Positions 23,501 through 33,200 of a DNA stretch of 64,000 bases are shown in pieces. Under the pieces are notes generated by a model, which searched no databases, was not told where the DNA came from, and saw nothing but the letters and a program-made list of their open reading frames with translations. This DNA comes from Mycobacteroides chelonae (GTDB lineage: Bacteria > Actinomycetota > Actinomycetes > Mycobacteriales > Mycobacteriaceae), in the NCBI RefSeq assembly GCF_016767715.1, contig NZ_CP050145.1:2108001-2172000 (forward strand), in the 5' to 3' direction. How positions within the stretch are numbered: the stretch's first letter is position 1; every line of letters begins with the position of its first letter. Made by a program: the position numbers and the translations under genes.

Positions 23501-25637
23501 CGGCAAGCTTGATAAGCGGGCGCTACCCGCCCCAGAAACGATGGCGGAGAGGGTGTTTCTGGCTCCTGCCACCCCTACTGAACGCCGGATGTGTGCGATC
23601 TTCTCGCATCTGTTCGGGCGGGAGCAGATCAGCGCCGATGACTCCTTCTTCGAGCTGGGCGGTCACTCGCTGTTGGCTGCGCGCCTCGTCGCGCAGATCC
23701 GTGCTCAGTTCGGCATCGACCTGACCGTGCGCACGGTCTTCGACAGCCCTACTCCGGCGGGGCTCGCTGGCGAGCTCGTTACGTACTTCCGCGAGGAGTT
23801 CGAGATCGAGCTCGACGAGCTGGATCTCGATGACTCTGACGAGATGGAGGTCGCTCCCCAGGACGGTCGTCCGGATCTCGTCCAAGCTGTCCGCCCGGAA
23901 CGTCTCCCGCTGTCCTCGTCCCAGCTGTCGATGTGGTTCGAGTGTCAGATGGAGGGTGTTACCGATATCGGCAACATGTGGCTGGCATTGCGCTTCGACG
24001 GTCCCTTGCAGACACCGGCCCTGATCGCCGCCCTCAACGACGTGGTTGCCCGGCACGAGATGCTACGCACCAATTTTGCGATTCATGAGGGTGGGCCGTA
24101 TCAGATCGTGCATCCGTCGCGAGAGCTGTCGGTTCCGATCCTCCGGACGGATCCGGACAACCTTACGGACACCCTGGACGAGCTGCGACACCATATTTTC
24201 GGGCTGGAATCCGAGCCGCTGTTTCGTCCTTCGATTGTGGAGCTGAGTGCCGAGCAGCACGTGCTTGCCCTGGCGGTGCATCACCTGGTGGTGGACCATG
24301 TCTCATTCACCGTGATCGTCGATGATCTTGTGGCCGCATACCGTGCCCGAGCGGCGGGCCAGGCACCACAGTGGGATCCCCAACCGGTGCAATACGCGGA
24401 CTATGTCCTGTGGCAGCGCGATGCGTTCGGTGCCGAGAGCGAGTTCGGTCAGGCCGAGGTCACTTACTGGCGCGAGCTGCTGGCTGGGATACCCGTCGAG
24501 ATCGCGGTGGCACATGATCGTGCGCGGCCGCAGATTCTCGGAAAACGTGGTGAGGTTGAAAAGTTCACCGTCGCGCCCGAGCGTAGGCAGGCACTGACTC
24601 GGATGGCCGAGCTGCATGGTGTCACCGAGTTCATGGTCTACCAGGCGGCATTGGCCGCCACCCTGCATCGCCTCGGTGGTGGTACGGACATCGTGATCGG
24701 TAGCCCGGTTGCGGCCCGGGTGCACCCCGATGTCGCGAATCTTGTGGGCTTGTTCGCCAATATGGTGGCGCTGCGAAACGATTTGTCCGAGGACCCGACA
24801 CTGGGCGAGGTATTGCAGCGAAGCCGTGATGCCACCCTCAACGCGCATGCACACCAGGAACTGCCCATCGAGAAACTGGTAGAGGCCATCAATCCACCGC
24901 GTTCCCTGTCTTGGAATCCCTTGTTCCAGACCATGGTGAATTTCCGTGGTGCGGATTGGGGTACGGAGGCGCGAGATCTGACAGGTTCTGGCGAGACCTC
25001 ATTGGTACCACTGCCCATGGAGGTGGACGTCTCCTATCTGGATCTGAACTTCGCGCTGAACGTCACCCCGTCGGGCGGGCTCGACGTTTCGGTGGTGGCC
25101 AACGCAGATCTGTACGACCCCGAGACGACGAGACTGATCGCGCGGGCGCTGGACGCGGCGTTCGATGCGTTCGCCACGGATCAGGACGTACGTGTTTCTG
25201 AGGTTGTGCTGCTGCCTGCCGATGTGCTGGAACGACTGCTAGCGGCGCCTGCCGCCGCGCACGAACGTGCCGCGGCACCGGTGAGTGAGGGGTCCGAGGA
25301 GACCAAACTCGCGCTTATCGGCATCCTGGAAGAGCTGCTGGAGATTAGTGATATCGACCCGGAGGACAACTTCTTCGCCCTTGGTGGAGACAGTGTCATC
25401 TCCATCCAATGGTCGACGCGTGCCGCTGAACGTGGGTTGGCGATGACTCCGCAAATGGTGTTCGAATGTGCGACCATCTCTCAACTCGCGGGTGCCGTCG
25501 ACGCTGCTGACAATGTTGCGGCAGAAACGAATTCGAATTCCGAAACCGAAGTGGAGCACAGTGCTCCGATGAGTGCCTCTGGTCTGAGCGCCGAAGCGCT
25601 CGCTGAGCTCACCGCATCCTGGCAGGCGCAGTCGTGA
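20598..25637 (+). CDS. mbtE: Mycobactin nonribosomal peptide synthetase MbtE (C-A-T-C-T)
   Basis: A 1679-residue NRPS, close to the 1682 residues of M. tuberculosis MbtE. Domains by motif: condensation (HHIGFDDNSW near 175), adenylation (YTSGSTGRPKG near 630, HYGPTE near 770, YRTGDL near 856, TTSGKLDKR near 967), carrier (FFELGGHSLLA near 1020), second condensation (HHLVVDHVSF near 1230) and second carrier (FFALGGDSVIS near 1592). By analogy it would add hydroxylysine or a related residue and pass the chain on; specificity was not resolved. ATG 20598 has only a weak GGTGGTAA ribosome site. The stop overlaps mbtF by four bases. Confidence 0.88.
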   Translation: MSGEQLSALDRRRELLRKRLAESGIAAQAATDAAPRVQAGERRELAPGQRRMWFLQVKDEADTTLNVGVAHRMRGSLDETRLRGAFAAIIRRHDILRTTYGVDAAGEPYQVFTEDVELPWTTIDLGNLEDSAREREFRALAERELGRPFDLTVDPPLRITLLRMDAQEFVLLLVVHHIGFDDNSWEVFFTELSDYYNSRPVEGDAPQFMVVGAVESQTSDVGIDYWRQSLTPLPDSLDLPGSSSSNPTSRRARRRAIPLSSDTAGRMEEFARAHSATPFMVLLAAFGTLVHRYTGATDFLVAIPVVERKANAEKAIGYFGNTVLLRAAVDPSMGFAAYVAAVREACLGAFGHQSIGIDEVVREVNPSRSTGRDGLDDLVRLGFSMRKDPNGYRLAGVETSRIDLDGGAAQVPLALAIAADSSGTMVEIEYQTDALPQWLVDQLLAHYRRLLEDGLARPGEPLARLDPFGDEERSVVLAQSRGALSDVPRTTLVNVLQEAARTTPDALAVVSDELELTYEALHRRANRVARWLIGQGVGTEDVIALQMSTSVEFIVAMFAVLKSGAAYMPIDPALPEDRIEYLTADANPRIVWGKSEFRVAEERAANLSDTEVADTDRLRPLLPESLAYVIYTSGSTGRPKGVAVAHEAIAEHVVSFMVDWSMTAEDRMLQSTSVSFDASLADILCPLSLGAQLVLPKPNPFSDIGYVIDLVRRRGVTVLHMVPSLLNSVMLLPEARELRGLRHIPVGGEALPGEVADKFAVMFDAELRNHYGPTEAVVCSTYMPVDGPQGNSIVPIGHPNRNVYAYVLDEALQLVPAGVVGELYLGGVQLARGYRGRPVLTAERFVADPFSSGGRLYRTGDLVRRNVSGELEFVGRADEQVKVRGFRIELGEVEGVIGADPRVGRCVVTVVEDAQVGPMLAAYVVPASDGPAGEIDLEELRARAQETLPAYMVPSAFAVIPEIPLTTSGKLDKRALPAPETMAERVFLAPATPTERRMCAIFSHLFGREQISADDSFFELGGHSLLAARLVAQIRAQFGIDLTVRTVFDSPTPAGLAGELVTYFREEFEIELDELDLDDSDEMEVAPQDGRPDLVQAVRPERLPLSSSQLSMWFECQMEGVTDIGNMWLALRFDGPLQTPALIAALNDVVARHEMLRTNFAIHEGGPYQIVHPSRELSVPILRTDPDNLTDTLDELRHHIFGLESEPLFRPSIVELSAEQHVLALAVHHLVVDHVSFTVIVDDLVAAYRARAAGQAPQWDPQPVQYADYVLWQRDAFGAESEFGQAEVTYWRELLAGIPVEIAVAHDRARPQILGKRGEVEKFTVAPERRQALTRMAELHGVTEFMVYQAALAATLHRLGGGTDIVIGSPVAARVHPDVANLVGLFANMVALRNDLSEDPTLGEVLQRSRDATLNAHAHQELPIEKLVEAINPPRSLSWNPLFQTMVNFRGADWGTEARDLTGSGETSLVPLPMEVDVSYLDLNFALNVTPSGGLDVSVVANADLYDPETTRLIARALDAAFDAFATDQDVRVSEVVLLPADVLERLLAAPAAAHERAAAPVSEGSEETKLALIGILEELLEISDIDPEDNFFALGGDSVISIQWSTRAAERGLAMTPQMVFECATISQLAGAVDAADNVAAETNSNSETEVEHSAPMSASGLSAEALAELTASWQAQS

Positions 25638-28600
25638 CCGGTACCGACCAGCAACCGCAGATCGAGGATGTGCTGGCGCTAAGTCCCTTGCAGGAGGGCT
25701 TCTTTGCGCTTTCCCAGCTGGCCGATGAGAGCGTCGACCTGTACAGCATGCAGTTCGTTGCAGATATCGAGGGAGAGCTCGACGTCGATCTGCTGCACCG
25801 CAGCGCGCAGGCGCTCCTGACACGGCATCCCAATCTGCGCGCCGCATTCTGGGATCGCGGGTTGCCCAAGCCTGTGCAGATCGTGCCTTCGCACGCGGAC
25901 ATCCCGTGGGAGGAGCGTGAGGCACGGACAACGGATTTCGACGACATCGCGTTGGCGGAACGCCGCCGTCCGTTTGATCTGGGCAAGGGTCCGGCGATAC
26001 GAATCCTGCTTCTCACGGTGCCCGGTGGCGTACATCGCCGGATGATCGTCACCACCCATCACATACTCATGGATGGTTGGGCGATCGCCATCTTCTTCTC
26101 CGAGCTGCTCGCTGCGTATCAGGCGGCCGGATCTGTCGACGGATTGCCGACGGTTCGCCCGTACCGTGATTACATCGCGTGGCTCAACGCGCAGGACACC
26201 ACCGCTGCGACCGAGCGGTGGACGCGCTATCTCGGAACCGTGTCCGGACCACTCATGCTGGCCGATGGTGTTGTCGCCGCACATGAGAGTGTGCCTGAGA
26301 AATCGCAATTCCTTTTGACCCCAGCGGAAACCGCGCGTCTTCGTCAGTGGTCGGCCGCTAACGGGCTCACCCTGAACACCGTGACGGCCTTCGCCTGGGC
26401 CCTGGTGCTCGGCAGGCTGACGGATCGCACCGATGTGGTGTTCGGCACCATCGTGTCTGGGCGGCCCAAGGAACTTCCCGATGTCGAACGGATGGTCGGG
26501 CTTTTCATCAACTCGGTGCCGATGGTGCACCACATCGACTACTCGATGTCGGTCATCGAACAGTGTGCGCAGTTGCAGCGCGAAGCGGCGGCGATGCGTG
26601 ATATCGGATATCTGAGCCTTTCTGCGCTGCAACGGTCCGAGGGTAGTGCCGCGTTGTTCGACACCCTGTTCGTCTTCGAGAACGCCCCGATCGGCGACGC
26701 GGTGCAAGAGGTCGAGATGGCCGACGGTGCCCGCTTCCGCCCGGTGGAGATGGAAAGTTTGGCGCACTATCCGCTAACGGTGGTTTCGCATATGCTTGGC
26801 GAATCGCTGTTGGTGATGATCGAGGCGATTCCCGAAGCGCTGCAGTACTTTTCGGGAGCGAGTGTCGGCGAGCGGCTGGTTTCTGTGTTACGTCAATTGC
26901 CGGATATCGGCGATGCGACCCCAGGAGCCATTGATGTCCTGACCTCGGGCGAGCGGGTGGAGATTGCCGTCACGGCATCCGCGGCAGATGCGTCAGTGGA
27001 TTCGGTGTGGAAGCTCTTCGAGCGGCAGGTGATGAGTCAGCCCGATGCCGTCGCCCTGACGACGGGGGCCAAAGAAAGCTACACCTACGCACAGTTGCAT
27101 GCCGCCGCGTGCAGGTTGGCGAATGAACTCGTCGAACATGGCGTGGGGTCTGAAATGACGGTGGCGCTGGCACTTCCGCGCTCCGTCGAGTCGATTATTG
27201 CCATCCTTGGGGTACTGGCCGCCGGTGCGGCATACGTTCCCATCGACATGGGACTACCTGCGGCACGTATCGAATCGATTCTGCGCCAATCTGATCCGAA
27301 ACTTGTCATCACCATTACCGAGCACGGCGACCTCGTAGGGGCGCAGCACCGGACGGTAGTGCTTGGCGATCCTGCGACCGCGGAGCGGATCTCACATCAG
27401 CCTGCGGAGGCTCCTGCTATCTCCAGGCACCCTGACCAGAGCGCCTATCTCATCTTTACCTCCGGATCCACGGGTGAGCCCAAGGGCGTCATCGGCACAC
27501 ACGGTGCGCTGATGAATTACGCTGCCGACCATCGTGATCGGGTCTACCGGCCGGCCACCGCCCGATTGGGGCGCAAGCTTCGGATCGCCCACGCCTGGTC
27601 ACTGAGCTTCGATGCCTCATGGCAGCCGATGATCGGTCTATTGGACGGGCACTCCGTGCACCTGTTCGATGCCGAGGCCATGCGGGACGCGCACCGACTG
27701 GTGCAGGGCATAGTCGAGCACGGCATCGACATGATCGATACCACGCCGTCGATGCTGGCGCAGTTGTCCGCCGCCGGGCTCCTGGATCGGGAGCTTCCCG
27801 TGCTGGCGCTGGGTGGCGAGGCCATTGAGGCCGCCTTGTGGAACCGTCTGAGCGCGTTGACCGAGACCGCCGTCTACAACTGCTATGGCCCAACGGAAAC
27901 CACAGTCGAAGCTGTTGTCGCAGGGGTGAAGGACTATCCGGCGCCCACCATCGGTACGCCGAATCAGGGGATGGCCGGCTATGTGCTGGATTCACGGCTG
28001 AGGCCGGTGCCGGATGGAGCCGTGGGCGAGCTGTACCTTGCCGGGGCCCAGCTGGCTCGCGGCTATGCGGGAAAACCGGCGGTGACGGCTAGTGCCTTTG
28101 TTGCCGACCCCCAGCGACCTGGGCAACGCATGTACCGGACGGGTGATCTGGTGCGCCGCTTACCTCATGGCGGTTTCGCATATCTGGGCCGGGCCGATTC
28201 CCAGGTGAAGATCCGCGGTTACCGGGTCGAGGTCGGCGAGATTGAATCGGCGCTGCGTCTGCAGCCGGGTGTGCAGACCGCCGCAGTGGCAGTGGTGCGC
28301 CGCGCCGGCGGCGCGAGCCTCGTGGGATTCATTGTGCCCCAACAGGAACTGGCCCAATTCGATACCACTCGGACTGCGATGAGGCTCGCCGATCGACTGC
28401 CGTCGTACATGATGCCATCGCGTTTGGTCGTGCTTGAGCGGCTGCCCGTCACTGTGAATGGCAAATTGGACGGTGACGTGCTTGAGCGGCTTGCGCTGGA
28501 TGCACTGTCGGGAGGCGGCTCCGGGGGCGACGGGGCACAACCTGCCACCACCACCGAATGCGCGCTGTGTGACTGCTGTGCCGAACTGTTTGACGGAACG

Positions 28601-30193
28601 GCGCCGGGTATCGATGAAGACTTCTTCTCGCTCGGGGTTGACAGCATCGTGGCGATCTCGTTGGTCAACAAGGCGCGTAAGCGCGACCTGATGATTACCC
28701 CGCGGATGGTGTTGGCCGCGCCAACAATTCGACAGCTTGCGGCCCTCATTGACGAACGAGCCGATCGGTCCAACCGTTCTGAAGGCATTGATTCGCTTGC
28801 GGGAGAACCCGATTATGGCGAAGTTCCGCCGTTGCCGGTGGTGTCCTGGATGTACGAGAGTGAAACATACCGTCGGCTCTCGCTGTCAGTGCTTGTCCGG
28901 CTGCCCGAGGGCATCGACAGTCGGCGGATAGAGCAGATGCTCCAACTGCTTCTTGATGGATTCGCCATGTTGCGGTCGACCCTGGTGGACACCCCCGACG
29001 GCCCGCGCGTGGTCACCCGTGAAGCCGGGACGGTGCGTGCCGAGAGCGTGCTCAGCCGCGTGGAACTGCCCGTAGGCGAAGCTGCTCACGCCGCGATCAC
29101 CGCGGCCGCGCGGGACGCTTTCGATGCGCTGGATCCGCGGTCGGGTGCCATGGTTCGGGCAACCTGGCTCGCGGATGCCGAATCGGGTGACGCCTTGCTG
29201 TTGACCGTCCATCATCTGGCGATGGACGTCGTGTCCTGGCACATTGTGTTGGGTTACCTCGCCGACGCGTGGCATGCGGTGGCATCCGGTGGTGTGCCCA
29301 AGGCGCCCATGGAATTCACCTCGTATCGTCGGTGGAGTCAGCTGATGCAGCAGCGGGCGCCCAGCGAGGACGTCTCACGGCAACGTGACTACTGGATCAC
29401 ACAAATATCCGGTGCGGATCCGGAACTCGGATCACGGCATGCAGATCCAGCGCGCGACACCTGGGGGACCCTGCAAACCACTTCAGTACCGACACCTGTG
29501 GACACCACCGCGCGCCTGTTGGCCTCGCTGAACAAGCCCGAAGGTGTCTATGGATTTCTCTTGGCGGCGCTGGCGGTCACGGTGGCAAGTTGGCGCGCAC
29601 AGCGTGGGCAGGACTCGGCCGCAGGCACTTTGGTGTCGTTGGAGGGGCACGGCAGGGCCGACTCCGAGTTGGACACCGACACCAGCGGCACCGTGGGCTG
29701 GTTCACTACCATCTACCCGGTTCGTGTCGGCGCGGGCGAGTCGGCGATAGACATCGACCGGGCGGAGAACGACCGCGAGGCGGCCGGGCGGCTCTTGGCG
29801 GCGGTTGACGCGCGTCTCGGCGAGATCCCGAATCAGGGACTGGACTATGGCTTGCTCCGCTATGCGGAGCGCAATGCTGAGCTGGTCGCGGCACGGGATC
29901 CGCAGATCCAGTTCAATTACGTGGGCCGGATGGATATCAGCGGGATCGATGACCAGCCGTGGTCCCTCATCACGGATGGGCGAAGCCTCGCTGTGCCTCC
30001 GGACTCCGAACCGGATCTACCCCTGCGATTCGGCATCAACATCGGCGCTGCGGTGATGACGACCGCCGAGGGGCCTCAGTTGGTCACCAACTGGCAGTGG
30101 AGCTCAAACCTTTTCACCTCGGAAGATGCCGACCAGCTGGCGCGGCTGTGGCAACGAAGCGTTGCCGCACTGGCTCAGGCACTCGACGGATAG
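25634..30193 (+). CDS. mbtF: Mycobactin nonribosomal peptide synthetase MbtF (C-A-T-E)
   Basis: A 1519-residue NRPS. Condensation: LSPLQEGFFAL (about 15) and THHILMDGWAI (about 140). Adenylation: FTSGSTGEPKG (about 605), CYGPTETTVE (about 750) and YRTGDLVRR (about 833). Carrier: FFSLGVDSIVAI (about 996), with LGVDS in place of the usual LGGDS. Epimerisation-like: HHLAMDVVSWHIVL (about 1193) and QFNYVGRMD (about 1427), both characteristic. Such a module would activate the terminal lysine-derived residue; whether the last domain epimerises or cyclises was not decided. GTG 25634 overlaps mbtE by four bases, and mbtB follows 19 bp after its stop. Confidence 0.87.
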   Translation: MTGTDQQPQIEDVLALSPLQEGFFALSQLADESVDLYSMQFVADIEGELDVDLLHRSAQALLTRHPNLRAAFWDRGLPKPVQIVPSHADIPWEEREARTTDFDDIALAERRRPFDLGKGPAIRILLLTVPGGVHRRMIVTTHHILMDGWAIAIFFSELLAAYQAAGSVDGLPTVRPYRDYIAWLNAQDTTAATERWTRYLGTVSGPLMLADGVVAAHESVPEKSQFLLTPAETARLRQWSAANGLTLNTVTAFAWALVLGRLTDRTDVVFGTIVSGRPKELPDVERMVGLFINSVPMVHHIDYSMSVIEQCAQLQREAAAMRDIGYLSLSALQRSEGSAALFDTLFVFENAPIGDAVQEVEMADGARFRPVEMESLAHYPLTVVSHMLGESLLVMIEAIPEALQYFSGASVGERLVSVLRQLPDIGDATPGAIDVLTSGERVEIAVTASAADASVDSVWKLFERQVMSQPDAVALTTGAKESYTYAQLHAAACRLANELVEHGVGSEMTVALALPRSVESIIAILGVLAAGAAYVPIDMGLPAARIESILRQSDPKLVITITEHGDLVGAQHRTVVLGDPATAERISHQPAEAPAISRHPDQSAYLIFTSGSTGEPKGVIGTHGALMNYAADHRDRVYRPATARLGRKLRIAHAWSLSFDASWQPMIGLLDGHSVHLFDAEAMRDAHRLVQGIVEHGIDMIDTTPSMLAQLSAAGLLDRELPVLALGGEAIEAALWNRLSALTETAVYNCYGPTETTVEAVVAGVKDYPAPTIGTPNQGMAGYVLDSRLRPVPDGAVGELYLAGAQLARGYAGKPAVTASAFVADPQRPGQRMYRTGDLVRRLPHGGFAYLGRADSQVKIRGYRVEVGEIESALRLQPGVQTAAVAVVRRAGGASLVGFIVPQQELAQFDTTRTAMRLADRLPSYMMPSRLVVLERLPVTVNGKLDGDVLERLALDALSGGGSGGDGAQPATTTECALCDCCAELFDGTAPGIDEDFFSLGVDSIVAISLVNKARKRDLMITPRMVLAAPTIRQLAALIDERADRSNRSEGIDSLAGEPDYGEVPPLPVVSWMYESETYRRLSLSVLVRLPEGIDSRRIEQMLQLLLDGFAMLRSTLVDTPDGPRVVTREAGTVRAESVLSRVELPVGEAAHAAITAAARDAFDALDPRSGAMVRATWLADAESGDALLLTVHHLAMDVVSWHIVLGYLADAWHAVASGGVPKAPMEFTSYRRWSQLMQQRAPSEDVSRQRDYWITQISGADPELGSRHADPARDTWGTLQTTSVPTPVDTTARLLASLNKPEGVYGFLLAALAVTVASWRAQRGQDSAAGTLVSLEGHGRADSELDTDTSGTVGWFTTIYPVRVGAGESAIDIDRAENDREAAGRLLAAVDARLGEIPNQGLDYGLLRYAERNAELVAARDPQIQFNYVGRMDISGIDDQPWSLITDGRSLAVPPDSEPDLPLRFGINIGAAVMTTAEGPQLVTNWQWSSNLFTSEDADQLARLWQRSVAALAQALDG

Positions 30194-30212
30194 CGACAGG
30201 AAGACAGCACGG

Positions 30213-33200
30213 ATGGAATCAATCAGCAGGGACGAGATCAAGGCGACCGTCGCAGACCTCATCGGGATTGCTCCCCAAGAGATCTCGGACGTTGATGACC
30301 TCATCACGCTCGGGCTGGACTCGATTCGCATGATGACTCTGGCCGGTGGATGGCGTAAGCGCGGCAGCCGCATCACCTTTGCGCAGCTCGCTGCCGAGCC
30401 GTCGGTCCAGTCCTGGCATGCGCTGTTGGGAGAGGGTGTGGCACCGGTCGCGGAGGTTGGCGACGGCGTCACGCCCATCGACACCCCGGACACCCCGGAG
30501 GACGCGGTGGAGGATGAGCCCTTCCCGTTGGCCACCATGCAGCACGCCTACTGGATTGGCCGTTCGGAGGATCAGGAGCTCGGTGGTGTGGCCGCGCACC
30601 TGTACGTCGAATTCGACGGTGGAGCAATCGATCCCGAGCGGCTTCGGCGGGCAGTTGAGCAGCTCGTCGCGGCACATCCGATGTTGCGCACCAGGTTTTT
30701 GCCCGACGGCACCCAGCAGACTCTGACCGCCCCCGAGCGTGATGTCTTCAGCGTGGTGGACCTGCGCGGACGTGCGGATGATGCGATCGAGGCGGCATTG
30801 GCCGAGCTCCGTGAACGCAAGACGCATCAGCGTTTGGCGATCGAGGACGGCCAGGTGCTCGATGTCACCCTGACCCTGCGCGACGAGGAGAACAGCCGGC
30901 TACACCTGGATGTGGACATGCTGGCCGGTGATGCGATGAGCTACCGGGTGCTGGTTTCCGATCTGGCCGCGCTGTATCACGGTGCGGCACAACCGGAGTT
31001 GGGGTACACCTATCGGCGGTATCGCACCGAGCAGCGCGGCGACGAGTCGGCGCGCGAGCGTGACCGTCAATGGTGGAGCGAGCGGCTGGACGAGCTGCCG
31101 GGTGCGCCGGAGCTGCCCACCGTGCCGGTGAGTGAACGGGCCGAACCGCACCGCACCGTGCGCTATGACTACTGGCTTGAACCGCACGCCAAGCAGCAGC
31201 TGCTGGCGGCCGCACATCAGCGCGGCATCACCCCCGCGATGGCGATGGCCGCGGTGTTCGCCGAAACCGTCGGAGGGTGGTCGGCGCAAAGCCGGTTCCT
31301 GCTGAATGTCCCGCTGTTCCATCGCGAATCGGTGCACCCCGATATCGACAGGGTGATCGGCGATTTCACCTCCTCGATCATGCTCGACGTCGATCTCACC
31401 GACCAGATGTCGGTGGCCGACCGCGCTCGCGCGTTGCAGCGCAATATGTACGAGAGCGGAGCGCATTCGGCGTACCCGGGGCTCAATGTGCTCCGGGACC
31501 TGGGCAGGCATCGCGGTGAGCCGGTGTTGGCACCCGTGGTGTACACCAGCGCGCTGAATCTGGGAGAGCTGTTCGCCAAGTCGGTCATGGACACCTTTGG
31601 CGAACCGGTCTGGATCATTTCCCAGGGACCGCAGGTCCTGCTGGATGCGCAGGTCACCGAGGTACGTGGCGGACTGCTGCTCAACTGGGATGTGCGTGAG
31701 TCGGCCTTCCCGGCCGGCATGGTCGACACCATGTTCGCGCGTTACACCGATGCGGTGGCCGCGCTCTGCACCGGTGATGACGGCTGGAATGCCGATGCGG
31801 CCGTGCGGCTTCCGGCCTCGCAGGCCGAGGTCAGACGCGCCGTCAATGCGACCGACGGCCCGGTGAGCGGCCGATGCCTGCACGAAGGATTCTTCGATTT
31901 CGCGAAGACCCAACCCGGCGCATCCGCGGTGGTGTGGGGCTTCGGCGACGAGGACGGGGTCTGGACCTACGGCGACCTGGCCGCGCAGGCCCTGGCAGTG
32001 GCCGGCGCGCTGCAGGCTCGTGGCGTTCGGCCCGGCGACGCGGTGGCGGTGCAGTTGCCCAAGGGGCGCGATCAGATTCTCGCCGTGCTCGGTGTACTTG
32101 CCGCCGGGGCGACGTACATCCCGATCGGATTCGACCAGCCCGCCCGCCGCCGTGCCAGCATCCTCGAGACCGGTGGTGTCGCGATGGCGATAACCGTTCC
32201 GGGCGCTGATATTCCGGTGCCGTCGCTGTCCATTGATGAGGCCCGGAATCACGGTGAGCCGCTGGCCGCCCCGGTCATTCCCGCGACTGATGCGATCGCA
32301 TATGTCATCTTCACCTCGGGCTCGACCGGCACTCCCAAGGGTGTGGACGTACCGCACCGCGGGGCGATGAACACCATCGATGCCGTCAACGAGTGGTTCG
32401 ACGTCGGCCCCACCGATAGGGTGCTGGCGCTCTCGGCGCTGGAGTTCGATGCTTCCGTGTACGACATCTTCGGCATGTTCTCGGTCGGCGGATCATTGGT
32501 GGCGGTCGACGTCGCACAGCGCGCCGAGGCCACCACGTGGGTGGACCTGTTGCGGCGCCACAAGGTTTCGATTCTCAACTGTGTGCCGAGCATGCTGGAC
32601 ATGATCTTGGAGATCGGCGGTAACGGCCTGGGTGACTCGCTGCGGGCTGTCACATTGGGCGGTGACTGGGTGGGCGCTGACCTGGCGACGCGTCTGGCTC
32701 AACAGGTGCCGGGCTGCAGGTTCTCCGGCTTGGGCGGAGCCACCGAGACGTCCATCCACAACACCATCTGCGAAGTGGTGGGAGACCCGCCCGCGCACTG
32801 GGCGACAGTGCCTTTCGGTGTTCCGCTGCGTAACGTCCGGTGCCGGGTGGTCTCACCCGCGGGTCGTGATTGCCCGGACTGGGTCCCCGGCGAGTTCTGG
32901 GTGGGCGGCGCCAATGTCGCGGCCGGATACCGCAAGGACCCCGAACGCACCGCGGAACGATTCGTCGAGTACGACGGACTGCGCTGGTATCGGACGGGCG
33001 ACATGGCCAGGTACTGGCCGGACGGAACCATCGAGTTTCTGGGCCGTGCGGACCATCAGGTGCAGATCCGCGGATATCGCGTGGAGCTGGGCGAGGTGGA
33101 GAGCGCCTTGCGCATGGTCCCCGGCGTCCGTCATGCCGTTGCGGCCATCGTCGGCGGCGATGCGCCGATCCTTGTTGCCGCGGTGTCGGGTACCCCGGAC

